From the NCBI GenBank assembly GCA_017562135.1, contig QEYB01001312.1, forward strand, positions 2,189,681-2,253,680: a stretch of 64,000 bases of DNA. The letters are read 5' to 3'. Of the stretch, positions 13,201 through 26,100 are shown piece by piece. The translations under genes and the position numbers were made by a program. Numbering within the stretch: the stretch's first letter is position 1; each line of letters starts with the position of its first letter. Under the pieces are notes generated by a model. It worked only from the letters and a program-made list of their open reading frames with translations. It was not told the DNA's origin and did not search any database. Source of the stretch: Dipylidium caninum (taxonomy: Eukaryota; Platyhelminthes; Cestoda; Cyclophyllidea; Dipylidiidae).

Positions 13201-16200
13201 GCAAGATTTGGCTTTTCACATCATACTTTTCACTGTAGTGTGGCACTTCTTGTGTAGAATAGTTAAATATTTGTAGATTCGGAAATATTTAGTTCTTGCG
13301 CAACTAAAAACAGCGCACTTTCTGTTCCTAAAATGCCCTCTCTTGTGATACGTTTCAATGCCACCATTTACCCTGCACTAACGAGAAACGTTTATCCATT
13401 AATTACGATGTCGGGATTGGGATCGGGATTGGCTAACACTTGGCCTCAGATTTGTTATAAAAATAGGGTCCGGATTAAAAGTGGGGGACTAATAAATTGA
13501 ATGTTCTGATACTCCTCTCTCTGTTATTTGGCCTACTTTGTATGAGTCCCCTGATTGTAAAATCGTCCTTTTATCGAATTATCTAGTATATTGTCACGTG
13601 AGGTTCTCATTCGGTGTTTTAGAAATTTTTAAAGCCTTAAAGCTTGTTTTTTTTTCCTGGAATTTGTGCGATTTTCACTAATTCTGGGCTCTTAAACTGC
13701 AGTCAAGCCCGCAACTTATTCGTTTCTTATTCGTTTTTTTTTAAGGTAGGTGGGAACAGCATTGTAGTAAAACCCAAATTCTTCTTGTAATTTTTCTAGT
13801 TTCCTGTCTCAAGTAACCAAAGTGTGCGCTATATAATGAGTCTATGGATTGTTCTTCAGTAAATCTGTAGTCAATTTGGAAGCTTCTACTTGCTTTGTTA
13901 ATATAGAGTTCTTATTTCTTAAATTCAAACCCAATTATTTAGTTATTAGAGGTATCCGATTCATTGGATCAAAACTACGTGGAATTTCGACAGTTTAGAT
14001 CTTGATGGTGAAGTTGTCTTAATTGTCAAGTTTATATTAACCGCAGTCGCCGCATTTGTTCAGAAATTTGAGTAATCTTTTGGTCACTGTGTTTAACATT
14101 AATCACTCTTTTTCGAATAATTTTTCATCTTAATTTTTTTCGTAGATTTTGTCTTCTAAGGTACAGGATAGTTTAAGAAACCTACTTCTTCATTTATCCA
14201 GCCAGAAATGAGGCAACTTTAAAACCACACCGGGTTTTTGCTGACCATCGAAGTATCTGATTGGGACGTTTTTTGCAGTAATTCATGTTGTCCTCTTCCA
14301 TTCCATCTTTTACCATCTAATGTACCTCTTCAATAGTGGCACAGTAGCTATGTGCCAGGATAGAGCTGCTGCAAATCTTTTGTATTTATTACCCATGCAT
14401 AACACCCATGGCCTTTAAGAGTCAAACCCTATATCTTGACTATAACGTTTCACTAGCAATGCCGTTGCCGCCAAATTATCTTTGTAGCGTTCTTTCATAA
14501 GTTATACTTGGAATTTCTGATGAATACTGTTTTATTTGTCTAGTCCCAAAATTCCATGTCTCTTCGGGACTCTGTTTATCCTTCATAGTAACGATAGTAG
14601 CTGTCATACGAGTTGACGATATAGGTACGTTTTCTGCGTTTTTATTAAACAAGTGCCACAAAAGATTTCGTATGACTTGCCTCTCCAGAAAGAGAGGTAT
14701 TATCCTAAATAATCCTCCAGATTTCGACAACCTACCTTTTCAGTTATTATAGCAACGGTGGTAGTCATGGTTTTCCTTGCAACAGTAATTGTTGCGTCGT
14801 GCGAAATCGTTTACGCATGTGGTTTTCGGCTTCTTGACAACCGCGCTCTCAACTACTTCCAAAGTAAACAGGGAGATCGCTCGGTAGTTCTTCGCCATGG
14901 GTATTATCCACTGTCGGGCGAATTATTGCCTCCTCGCCATCGGCTACAGTTTTTTCGGCAAAGCTTTTCCTTTTAAAGCAGCAAAGCAAAGCAAAGTATC
15001 ATTGAAACTTTTCTTTTTTGCCATTGGTTATTATCCAGTTATTATCTTTTCTAAAAGGGAATTGACTACCGTGCTACATGGATATGTAGTACTCTAAGTA
15101 ATGTAGCTCACTGACTCGAAAAATTTGACTATTTGTGCACATGGCACATCTTACACCCACTTTATGCTCAAGCTGAGTCTCCTAGCAACACGTTACAGTT
15201 GATGTGATTCAGAGAAAATGTTAACTCTTGGTCGCTGTCAACAGGCTTACTCATGGCCCGGTTGTGCGCATATTGCTCCATTGTTTTCTAATGTTTTTTG
15301 TTCGATTTTCCGGGCAACATTTGAGTAGTTGTGGAATATGTTCATAATTTCTGTAGGATGGTGTATCATCCACTTTGTTACTTTCCTCCAATAACAGATT
15401 CCTTTTCAGTTTATTGCTTTTGAGACCTTTTCCGCGTTGTAGAGCATGGAATAATCATGAACCTGCCGAAGTTATCTTCGTTTTCACGAATTGTCTCTTT
15501 GATGTCCTTTCATATGCTACATTTTATTGCTCTCCGAAGCACTTTGTTTTTTGGAATTAACGTTCATTCTTTCAAATTCGCGATTCGAACTAATTAAATC
15601 CTCGTTCGCGCCTTTCATTGTCGCACACGAGTCTATAAACGATTTACGCCATCATCACTTGTAATAGAAACGGTATGAATACTTGTGTTCTGAATCTCGA
15701 ATCACTTCTGACCGTAGGAAGTACTGTTATGCATTCCTTCTTTATGAGAAATGGTAAGAATAAGTTCTGTTAATCTCCATTTCGTGACTGTTATTTTTGA
15801 GGCTCTCCTTCTTAGAAAAGTCGATTTACCCAGTCTGCTACCATATGAAAAGTGAGCCATCGTGGATAGCAAGGAAATGTCATAATATTCGATCGTTCTT
15901 GACGGAATCCTTTTTCTCTCGATACCGCTATTGTGTGTCGCGAGAGAATGTTTACAGGCTTATTAATCACCGACGCATTTTTTCTTGTTCATTTAACAAC
16001 GAGATGTCTCCCACTGGTCGTAATTTTCATATTTTACAATACTCTCGGTTTATCCATCCCTTGGCTTTCGAGAAATTCCCTGTCGGCTATTTATGAGGTA
16101 GATAACAAATTCTACAAGGTACTTTCTCAGCATTTATGTTTGATTATAGGTTTTGGTAATTAATTAACCATCATACTCCTCCATATCCGACGATTAGTTA

Positions 16201-16630
16201 AATATTCGTTGTTACTTGCTCGAAATTACCTAAATTAGAACCTGGCTGAAGACGTTTTTGGATCTTTTGGGCTCAGATCTTTCGGCCTTACGTTATAAGA
16301 GATCTACGTTAAAACATTGCTTTCATTTGAAGATAAATATAATGGCATTTACTGGTTAAGAGAACACCGAATCGATAACTCTAAAGTATTTCAAAAGAGA
16401 TATATACTTTGGTAAGATTCACCTGCTACACCACGTTGTTATTGTAGAAGTACTGAGTTCTCATTATATCATTCACGTCCATTTATTTGATCAGCACGGA
16501 ACTACTAGATATACGAATGTAGGTCATAGAAACTGTCGCAAATGAAATTAACAAAAATTTGCGAATCAAAAGATTGTTGGCTTCTCCGTCTTTGAACCAA
16601 AGTTTTTAAATTTCTATATTAATTTCACAG
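4252..16630 (+). other. Long intron or intergenic DNA, about 12.4 kb
   Basis: T-rich on the plus strand, like other introns of plus-strand genes in this window. Many short frames occur, including 12631-13056 (141 codons) and 15797-16096, but they are low-complexity or lack splice sites. A short TG repeat occurs near 13124-13138. I see no RNA gene or mobile element. Confidence 0.45.
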
Positions 16631-17015
16631 GCAATTTTAGAGGAGGAATATCAAGAGTCATTCGGTTTGACGGGGGAGCACAGTGAGTCCGTCCCGTCGA
16701 TTCTGCGCAAGATCACTCCTCCACATCTCAGCGATTCTCCACTCGGAAGTGGAGCGATGGCCGCCCGGCACTCGGCATACGCGAATTCGCGCGCCCACCG
16801 CCTTGCCTCTGCCAATTCCCCCACTGCCATTAATACTGTCGCCGGGATCTACAATGAGCCCTGCGACGTTCGGCATGCCGGCAACAGTAGCGGCACTGAC
16901 AATGCTTCTGTTATTAAGAAAGCAGCTTTTCGGAGGGCCAGTCTCGCTACCAGCATATACTGCGACACGGAACACCATCGTCAGGATGCCTTTCAGCCGC
17001 CTTCTAGTCCACAAG
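16631..17015 (+). CDS. Alternative upstream exon 2 of the SH2 adaptor (X2)
   Basis: A GC-richer island of 385 nt in AT-rich surroundings. The acceptor aatttcacag opens phase 0, matching the end of the exon at 4039-4251, and the donor g|gttatt leaves phase 1. The product begins AILEEEYQESFGLTGEHSE and is rich in Ser, Ala and Pro. It contains VIKKAAFRRASLATS, which resembles RLKAAVVRRANSRS in the main first exon (22225-23147), plus candidate tyrosine sites IYNEP and IYCDTE. A long antisense frame over 16658-17014 is a shadow of this exon. Confidence 0.6.
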
Positions 17016-20000
17016 GTTATTCCACGCCTTTATTGTCTCGATCATTCATCTGGATATGTGGAGCATTTGCAATGTTTTGTTAAACTAAACTTTCGATTTA
17101 TCTGCCTTGCTTTAACACCGCTGCATTTATTTTATCTGACGTTTTTTAGGCTCTTATCTTGATTCTCATCCTCGTTTGCTTCTTTTCTGATTGACCACTG
17201 ATGTTTTCTCACAAAGACTGCTGTCGGCGTCTGGTATTTATGGTAGTCTATTTAATAGAGTTTACTAATCACGTAACAGTTCATCCTTTTACTCACACGG
17301 ATATTCTCTCAACCTATTTCCCTGGTAATTGTTTAACCCACTCGAGTTTTCGTGTGCTATTCTTCGTGACATTAGAGATAGGATCCACATACTTAAGTAG
17401 ATTTTCAACAATCGAATCGCATGTTTTAGCTTTTTAGCTCAAAATTTTGAGGCCTTCGCGTTATTAGTCGAGTATATTTTCCTTCTTGGTAATTTTTCCA
17501 TTAAATAGGTTTTTATCAATACTTTTATCTCGTTCCCTTTAATAAAACTGCCTATGTGCTTTTACTTCCTCGGGATTCAGCTACAAAGACAAAACACCTC
17601 GCTTTCGGCCGCAGTAACTGTAGTTTTTGCGAACAATTTTTTTATCTGACTGAAATATTCCCTTTGAGTTTTCCGCTCTTCATTCGGTGTTATCGGTCAC
17701 TCGTCAATATTAGCCGGTTAGTTTTCCTTATTCACGAATTTCCTAGTGGAGCCACCCAATAGGAGTCGAATTGAGGCCAAGGTAACGCCTCAATTCATCG
17801 TCTCATCGTTAGGAGACTTGAATAATTCATGCTTTTGAAAGAGGTCCTATTTCTGCTCTCCCTTGCCCAGTTTCACAAGCGTCGTTATCTCTGCCATAGA
17901 GTTCCCATCTCTTCATTTTGGTTGCTATTACCTCCAGTTTTAATCTCTGGTTTGACAGAAAGTTGTCTGATGCAGAGTCAAATAAGTACTCTCACTTTTG
18001 GACCCCAATCCTCTCCTACTGTCCCCTGCAGGCTCATACGTGTATTTATCGAATGGACCGATTGAACTTGCTCTTATGTTCGTTAACTGGGCATTCTTCA
18101 AATTTCCCTCGTTAGGGTTTTGGCTTTTATGACTAAGTTTGTTTCGTAGAGATACGATGCAATTTTATAACGTTCATTAAGTGAAGGCGTAAAAGTAAGT
18201 GCGATTTGGAAATATGTGCCGTTCGGTTCATATGATTATAACATTTTTTTGTTTTTCTCCTTCCTCCAACTGGAAAAACACTTTTTTTAACGGGATGTCA
18301 TCTTGACTATTAAAAGAATCTGGTATTTGTGCTCCCACGCAACACACTCAGTGTTCCTTCTACTTCTGTTTCAATTGCAGTCGTCATCAGTTGTTCTCTC
18401 TCTTGAATCTTCCATACGTTCTCACGTCCAAAGCTTTATTATTGGGTGAATGCATGGGTGGGAAGGGTGGAGTTCATGGGGGTAGAAATGCGTATACCCA
18501 GTCTCCTAGTAGCATAACTTTCCAAACGGGAGACGGGAATGGAGTGGGCGATTTGCGCACACGCTCACACGCACATGTCAATTCCCATTTGACATTGTGT
18601 GTCATTATGTATAAATTAACACTGTGATGCCGAAAATTAATGGGAGGCGAAAGGGGACGTGTGACTGGTTCTAGCGAATCCGCCATTTGGTTAAGTGGGA
18701 AAATTTGAGTCCCTAGTACTCATTTGAGTGGTATGTTGTATCATTCGCCCACATCTGCAATTCGACTCCAACCTACAAAGTGTCCAGAGCCTAACTGCGC
18801 TCTTCGTCAGTTCGACGGGGGATGTTCTTGGTCATAGCACTTCTCGTGTTTGTTGTTGTTGTTGTGGCCGGTTCGTAGGTATTTTTAAAAGGTCTCGGTG
18901 TGTTCTGTTCCAACAACTTAGCTTCAGGTGGCGGTGCGGCGACGCACTGACTCACCGCCTGACTGTCATTTCGGCGTAAAACGGGGTTGTGGACAGTTTC
19001 ATCCCTGTTCCCTCCCCCCATCCATTGAACCTTAACGTGGACATGGTCAGAAAGTTCGTTGTCAAACTCCACCGCTTTTGTTTCAACAAACTGTACATTG
19101 ATGTTTGCTTACTGCACCGTTTTTGTCCTCAATTTCTCGCATTCATATTCGGTGTTGGTACGGCATTAATGTAGCCTTCGACAGATCCCCACTATCATAT
19201 TACATTTGATAAGTTGTTTTCAATTTCCCGTTTCATCGCATATATCGCTTAAAATGGAATATGCTGCTGATGTCTTAAACGGGGAATGCTAGTTTGCCGT
19301 AATTGTCATGGGAACGGATAGTGGTTTTATACTAAGCATTGAATGTTGATGCCACGGGTGATTTTGAAGCAATATTGGCGAGAAAGAATTTATGAGACGT
19401 AGTCTGATTCCAACACACTAGAAGATATTCGCCTCAGCTATCCAGTGATTGTAGACAGTAACCGTGCCAAACCATGACCTCGATAACCTTTGTAGAGAGC
19501 TGATATTTAGTGGTACATTTAAAAAAGGTTTGAAATCTGAACAGACCTTTATGAAAAACTGGGAGAATTTTAACTGGTTTTATGAATTTTCTGGAGTCAC
19601 AATTTTTCGACTGAAAAGCTGAAGTATTTGTATGCCCTTTTCTGTGTAACGAAAAGAATGCATAAGTCAAAGCAATCTGAGATTATTTTCCCTGCTATCA
19701 CCTTAAGACGACTAGTCCTCTTCTTGTCTTCCTTATTTTGCCCACTGGAACGACTTATGCAGGGAATTCATCCGTTTTTACACTTTATTTGCATTTTATT
19801 TGCATTGTCTTTCATCTGTTTGTGTTTAATATGCAAGAAAGTGTTACGTATACTTTGCCTTCTCTCTTCTCCTAGGCAAATTAATAGAACATAACTAAAA
19901 CTGTCATTCATTCTTCTTTGTTGTTAATGCGTGCGCAAGACAGTGTTTGAGCATACGGTCTACCGGAAAGTTGTGCCCTTTTTTATGACAATAATTTTCG

Positions 20001-20144
20001 ACAAGTAGCACGTTTATTTGGCGCATGTCCAATTCTCTATTTTTATCGCTTCATGTATACATACTGACGGAGCAACATAACTAAAACAAAGTTGATTCAC
20101 GTTAGTTTTAAGTGTGAAGCGTTGGCGTACCCGTGGCTACTGAT
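17016..20144 (+). other. Intronic sequence, nothing recognised
   Basis: T-rich sequence between two exon-like blocks. Frames at 18391-18627, 18728-18979 and 18791-19072 overlap on opposite strands and have no splice context. A (GTT)n-like run lies near 18849-18866. Confidence 0.45.
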
Positions 20145-20540
20145 GAAGTTCACTTATGCCGCTGTATTTTATACAAATTTCAACGAGGAAGAAATGCCGC
20201 ATAATCGTGTAGAAATTTACTAAATTGTTTTGTTAAAGTTGCAGTAGTGCATGCAGAAGATGGCCCGGAAAATTTGAAATAGCCATGTTCTGGACGACCA
20301 TTTTTGATCGACGGCGATGTTGTTTCATGTTGGAGCAAGATCTTCAACTGACAACATCGCAGATCGCGGAAGGGCTTACTTCAACTCAGTAAACTACTTC
20401 AGACGCTCAAGATGGGTGCCACCAGAAGAATGTTGCTTTTTCGCAAATTGGAACAAAAAAGATGATAAGAGAATTTTCAGAAGAATGAATCTGGTCCACC
20501 TCTTAACAAATTGTCCCCACACTGACAATAAGTCATTAAG
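20145..20540 (+). pseudogene. Mariner-like transposase relic, N-terminal HTH region
   Basis: Broken coding remnant of a Tc1/mariner-superfamily transposase, mariner branch. From 20145 the frame gives EVHLCRCILYKFQRGRNAA, then a stop, then SCRNLLNCF. This follows the first helix-turn-helix of SETMAR/Hsmar-type transposases, where a leucine/tyrosine/phenylalanine core is followed by Gly, Ala-Ala and Arg-Asn. Further on come a C-x-R-W-x-x-x-F block near 20252-20290, a GRP hinge in another frame near 20293, the second-helix match MLEQDLQLTTSQIAEGL (about 20330-20380) and RWVPPEE near 20415. The pieces lie in different frames with several stops. The catalytic DD34D part and terminal inverted repeats are not visible. 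It is dead and sits 200 bp before an exon of the SH2-adaptor gene. Confidence 0.75.
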
Positions 20541-20739
20541 AATAATGGCAATTGTATTATTTAATGAAGTTTATTGATCACAATGAAATTTGTATTTTGT
20601 TTTATTCCAAAAATGCACAGAACTTTCTGGTAAATCTTATATATCCTATCTTTTCATGCTGCATCAGTTGCCACCAGAATACCCTAACATTGGAACGCAT
20701 ACTGCGACTGGGTCACCGTCGAAGACCTCAATTATTAAG

Positions 20740-20977
20740 ATGAGTTGCTAAAAGGAGAGTTTTACAAAACCTTTTCGATTAAAGGTTCTCCCGACAGTCT
20801 TCGTTTGAGTACATCCAAACATTTGCGAGACGTCTCGGGCTCTGCAGGCTTCACTACTGCAAGCGGACGGAAGAATGGTAATTCTCAGGGGCATCACTAC
20901 TGGAGAGAACGTGACTCCGGCTCGTCTAGCCTCTCCACTTCCCGTGACGTTTCCCTGCATAATAATCCCCATTTCGA
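20740..20977 (+). CDS. Alternative upstream exon 3 of the SH2 adaptor (X3)
   Basis: Acceptor ttattaag supplies two bases that complete the phase-1 codon left by the exon at 16631-17015. The donor ga|gtaagtc is strong and leaves phase 2. The product runs ELLKGEFYKTFSIKGSPDS to DVSLHNNPHFE and is Ser/Gly-rich. KTFSIKGSPDS resembles KSFNLGASSGP near the end of the main first exon. Phase 2 is exactly what the exon at 28965 needs, as is also true of the main first exon, so the two exon sets look like alternatives. Confidence 0.55.
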
Positions 20978-21914
20978 GTAAGTCTTATTTCGTGATATAA
21001 ATAACCGTCTACTAGATGGTCGTCAGTAAGGCTATAAGCCAAAGCCAATTTTTCACATTATTTCCATTAGTATACTTGAAATTACCTTATTCATTTAAGA
21101 ACGTTTCGTTGGAACTTTTGCCGTCTCCCGTGGAGGCTTTTTGGTATGCATGTCGCTTTTTAGCCATGTGTACAATTCGCCAGTATATTCCTTAGAGTTC
21201 CTGACCGGTAATTATTTTAAAAGGTTAATTCACCTTTTTTTGCTTTTTTTACTGCGCAAATTAAATTGTTGGTTGTCTCGAGTACTTTTCTGAAATTTGC
21301 ATTCTCACATTATCAGAACTTCATATTCGAGAAACACCATTCAGACTTTTGTTTGAAATATCCTTGATCCCCTCTAATGCTCCTCTTTTGTAAGATATCT
21401 CAGATTTCTTTAACACCAACCAATCTAGTTCTACTTCTTACCTTAAACTTTTCTTTTCTCCTAAAACCCAACTTTAGATTCTGCGTCTTTTTCCCTATCC
21501 TTTAAGTATATTTTCCGGATATTTCATTTTAATTTCTGGCGTTCACAAAAATGACGAATATGCTTTTCACTTTTTCTGCTTTTTGCGAGTACACAAAAAG
21601 TTAAAGGAAGTGTACAATGACAATGGGTCGGAGAATTTATTCCTTGACCAAGTACATGTCTACATGTCCTCATATCGAAGTTATTAGTAGTTAGATGGAG
21701 AAGATAGGCTTACAGAACACTGCTTGTAAGACAATTACGAGTTATTTTCGGCGTACGAAAGCTTGTCTCCGATTTTTTTCAAGGTCAGATTCGATATCGA
21801 TCTATGAAGGCAAGAAAAAAGGGTTGACACGCTCTTTGATGCAGTCAGACAGCTATCACAAGCTTGCTGTCTTTTCGCAATTTCTCCCGCATTGCGTAGC
21901 CACATGCGGCGTGA

Positions 21915-22175
21915 AGTGGAGTTGATTGGCTGATTGGCGCTTGTGTCTGCAGAATGGATGGTTCCTTTAGGCAATTAAGAAAGCAACTAACTCATCGGTC
22001 AGCTGCTTCATTCATCATCCCGCGGTCTGATTGGCTCGAGTCTTTCTATCTCCTGGCACGCGCCAACGGGTGAAATTCACGCACTCGCGCACATACACGC
22101 TAGTGCAAGCGCCACGATCTCCGTTGCCGCGACGTACACTTTTTCCGATGCCACTTGGGATTAATAACATCTGAT

Positions 22176-22210
<35 letters not shown>

Positions 22211-22224
22211 GATAGTTAATCACA
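21915..22224 (+). promoter_or_regulatory. Putative promoter and 5' leader of the main SH2-adaptor transcript
   Basis: GC-richer segment directly upstream of the ATG at 22225. It contains three inverted CCAAT boxes (ATTGG) at about 21924, 21932 and 22029, and a CA microsatellite just before the start codon. An in-frame TAG at 22213-22215 supports 22225 as the true start for this exon. Transcription start sites cannot be located from sequence alone. Confidence 0.4.
22177..22207 (+). repeat. (CA)n microsatellite in 5' leader
   Basis: About 15 uninterrupted CA units, ending 17 bases before the ATG at 22225. Length variation here would fall in the 5' UTR of the SH2-adaptor gene. Confidence 0.95.
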
Positions 22225-23147
22225 ATGGCATTGGGACATGGATCTTCATCGAAGAAGCATCGCAAGTCGCGCCGTGAAGATAGTGCCGCCGAGGAGTCTA
22301 CGAAGCCCAGGAAGTCATTAATACAAGCCTTATGGCGTCGGCATTCCTCATCTTCCAACAATTCCGCAAATGTGACAGCTTCACCGCGCACTCGCACACT
22401 CTCGCCCAATCAGTCACCGTTCAGTCGAAAGATCAGCGCTCCCGCTGTGAGTTCATTGGAGCAGGCGTTGCGAATCGCCAGGGGTCAAGTGGAGGATGAG
22501 GTTGAGGATTTGGGGGATGGAGGTGGAAAGGAAGCGGTGTATGATCGAACCAATGAACCAACCGCTTACCAGTCATCACAATCCAGTGGATTCTTACCTA
22601 GAATTCCAGAACATGGGGAGAGTAACTATTCGGCAGCTCAGCTGGAAAGACTGAAAGCTGCGGTGGTTCGTCGAGCTAATAGTCGATCGGATCGCAGTGA
22701 ACTAAATTCCGCACCACCGGGAATATACTGGCCGGATGGGGAGACTCCTCCACAGTCTGCGACGTCAAATCAGCCGCAGCCTCAACCATCACAGCAACAC
22801 CCTCAACCTCACCACAACTCGCCGGCTTTCGTGCTAGGTGATCGTTTACCCCGCATTGCACCTCTCAGTCGGCCTACCTCGTCCGTATTTTTCAGTGACA
22901 CACGAAGCCCGGTGACAAGTTTTTGCGCCTCGCCTGCTCGTACCGTCTCCCCCACCCCCTTCCCACACCGACCCCTTCCTCCACCACCACCCTTGATCGA
23001 TAGACGTGGGAATAAAATGAGCAAATCTTTTAACCTTGGAGCCAGTTCTGGCCCCATGTGGCGCGCGATTCCGCCCAAATCACCTACTGGCGAAATTGAG
23101 GTGATAGATACGGCAGTTTATAGCAATGTCAAAATCCCACTTTTGCG
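22225..23147 (+). CDS. SH2 adaptor, main first coding exon (A)
   Basis: Start ATG at 22225, donor cg|gtgagt, phase 2. The exon encodes 307 residues: a basic N-terminus (KKHRKSRRE), KPRKSLIQALWRRHSSSS, an acidic patch (VEDEVEDLGD), Gln/Pro-rich runs and a PLPPPPP proline tract near the end. Tyrosines in AVYDRTNEP and AVYSNV are candidate phosphosites. Overlapping minus-strand frames are shadows. Confidence 0.85.
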
Positions 23148-26100
23148 GTGAGTCTCGTCTGGTTGCTAACTTAACTGGTTCGGAGAACTTTGCGATGTTA
23201 TTTTTTCGCAGCACAACAATTCCCTCTGGTGGTTGTTCCCTCTTTTTGGTCTTCATTCATCTTGTTCTGTCCATCTTCTTTGCTTTAACGACGCTGGTGG
23301 CATTCAGAAATTGAGATTTTCAAAAAATACTATTTTATTAACACTAGTGTCTGCGCTAGTTCTGGCTTTGATTGAAAGAGCGGCGTCAGGGAACATGGCT
23401 CGTGTTGAAAAGGCGAGTTGTTGCATAAATGCACAATTGTGGGAAAATGGTGTTTAGTTGCTTTTCATTGCTCTCCTCCTTCAGCTTTGGTTTATGAAGC
23501 GATACTGGATGGTAAATAGGTAAAATGACCTCCTTAGGTTTGATTGATACTATTGTGCATGGTTTCGCAACTTTTTTCATGTATCTTTTCGGCCACTATG
23601 TTTTTTTGGTAAACTACATCCAACTTGTCTGCATTCAATTACTCCATAAGCTGTAGACAAGTTTCGGTGCCAGCGCTTTGTAAATGATCCATTTCATTAA
23701 CATCCTTCATACACTCGTTAAGAAAAGCTTTTCTAACCACCTAACCGATAGTGGCTTTGAAAACCTTGGACGGAAAGTTTACGACTACTTTTTTAATTTA
23801 TCTCATTGAACCGATAAGAAATATGCTGTATTCACTGATAAATGAATTCTCCTCTTGGAAATCAGGTATCCATCTTGGCCCATCACCATTTTTCCATGTT
23901 CACTTGTGAGGACTTCCCAGTTAGCCACACACAAGCCTTTAAACACCTTTACTGAGGTAATTGGGATCTTGGACTGAATATGGTTTTCGCCACTTTTCCG
24001 CTTTAATGGTCTTCTACTCGGTTGTTGGACATTCACGCCACTGATAACCATAAGCCAAATCACAAAATGAGGGTATTTACTTCTTCGCTAGAAATTTTTG
24101 TGAAATACCATTCCCGTTTTCTGCTATTTATCCTTTATTGTCTTTTTCTTTACTTCTAGTATAATTATCCTTTGTTGCCCATTGCTCTGGGCAAAATTCT
24201 CATTTCAAATTTGGTGTTTTACATCAGATCAAAATATCACATCTATCATTTTTGGTGGATATTTACTTCTCTTGCTACTTCCCCTTTTTTTCACTGTTGG
24301 TGAATAAATTCTCCAAGCATCTAGGATCTAAAACTTTGTGTTCATATCTTTTTTCCCTGTTTCGTGCTAATATCTTTAGATAGCTTTTTAGAGCTAGTAA
24401 ATGTTATTTTTTGTCTGGGAAGCAATTTTTTCTCTACAAGTCAAGAAAAGAGCAATAAGGAGACGAAATGTGTGATTCAGGTGTGCCGCCACTGCGTCTG
24501 TCGTCTATTAGCGTGCGGTGATTTCCTGCCATTAAACTTGAGGAAATGCAAGGTCATACCCTATCAATGAGTTTACACATCTACAGTCATACATACACGC
24601 AAACACTCTCACGACACTGGTAATCTGTCGCCTCTGCCACTTCTTTACTTGCTAATGAGTGAAGGGGACGACATGTAATTCAATTTCTCGCATCACAGAA
24701 GAGGAGTTCTTGCATGTTATTACGTTGTCACGACGATACAAAGCGGCCCTTTGCCTTGCTGTCCTTCTACCACCCTTCTATGATAGGCTGATCTCACTCG
24801 TACCGAATTCCACTCCTTACACAAATTCGATATTTTGTTTCTATGCCACTATTTTCACCCACAATGCCATAATTGCCTTCTTTTCAAATGTAAAAGATAC
24901 TAGTATTGAGATGGCAACACTTAACAATGTGGACGACGAAAGTAGTGACACAAAAAGTTGGCATGTGGACCGTAATGCGCAAAGGCAAAGTTCAACAACC
25001 ACCATATGCGCTTATCTCTAAAGAAAATACGAACCTCGTGACAGAAGAAGACTTTGTGACATGCTTTTTGTCGGTTAAAGCAAACTTTGATAGAGGTTGG
25101 GCCCGTAAAGTTTTGGTGCTGCTTATAGTGATTTTTTTAACTTCCTATGAGAATGGCCTTTGCCTAAACTTGGGTTTGCTGTTATTTATGCTCTGTCACT
25201 TCTGAACCTCCGATATATGGTTCCAATTAATAAGAAGGAATTTCTGTCGCCGATCTGTGAACATTCACGAAAGTTGTCTTATTTCACAGTTCCCATGTTA
25301 TTTCATTCTATGTTAGCATATTCTTCTCATAGATTTTTTATTATCTTTCAAGAACTGCAATTTTGTCGTCTGATTAGATCTCTTAACTGTATTCCACGCA
25401 CCGGAGATTAGAATTCGAATTGGTCGTGACGCAGCATTTCCAGGCCTCTGAAATTAGTTCTCATTGCGGATTCAGCTTGTGACCTGCATAAATGCATTCG
25501 CACGATTCAGCCGGTTCATTTTACCTCTTTGCATTTGCATTCGCACAACTTTTATGCCTACGGCCTCCATTTCCTCACAAACTAGTTTCCGTACATCTTC
25601 AGCGTATATGTTTTTTTTTATTATAACAAGGTCCTAGAGCTGAATAGTCTTTAAATTAACGGTTTATGTTAATGACACATTGGCCGAGTGGTTTTGGGTT
25701 GTTTTTTGAATGAGCAGGATGGGGGGGGGGGGGAAATGGGAGGAAGGGAGTTCTACTCTTGTTTGAAAAAATTTCGATTTTTGGTTTTAGTCGATGGTGT
25801 TGACGTTTACACACCTTCAAGTTTGTTGATTGATTGTGTGGGTAGTCGAGGCGTTACCTCCTCCAGGTTCACGTTACCAACATAACTTCCATCCACATTC
25901 ATTGAATCAGTGTTTACCCACGGCGTCAGTAACTTGATTGACAAATTTTTCGACTAATTATAGCTTCTTTTAAGACACGTATTATATATGTGAATATTAT
26001 ACACACACCTGCCCCATACCACTCAATGATTAATGATTCCTTTTTATGTTTCTGGTTTTTAGAAATTGGTGTCCTTACCTCACTTTATTGCGATCATTCA

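Noticed and set aside
16658..17014. Long minus-strand frame opposite an adaptor exon
   Set aside because: It lies wholly over a plus-strand coding exon with good splice sites and is a GC-driven shadow.
24659..25205. Overlapping plus-strand frames of 120 and 99 codons
   Set aside because: They sit inside an adaptor intron, lack acceptor and donor pairs in compatible phase, and match no family I know.
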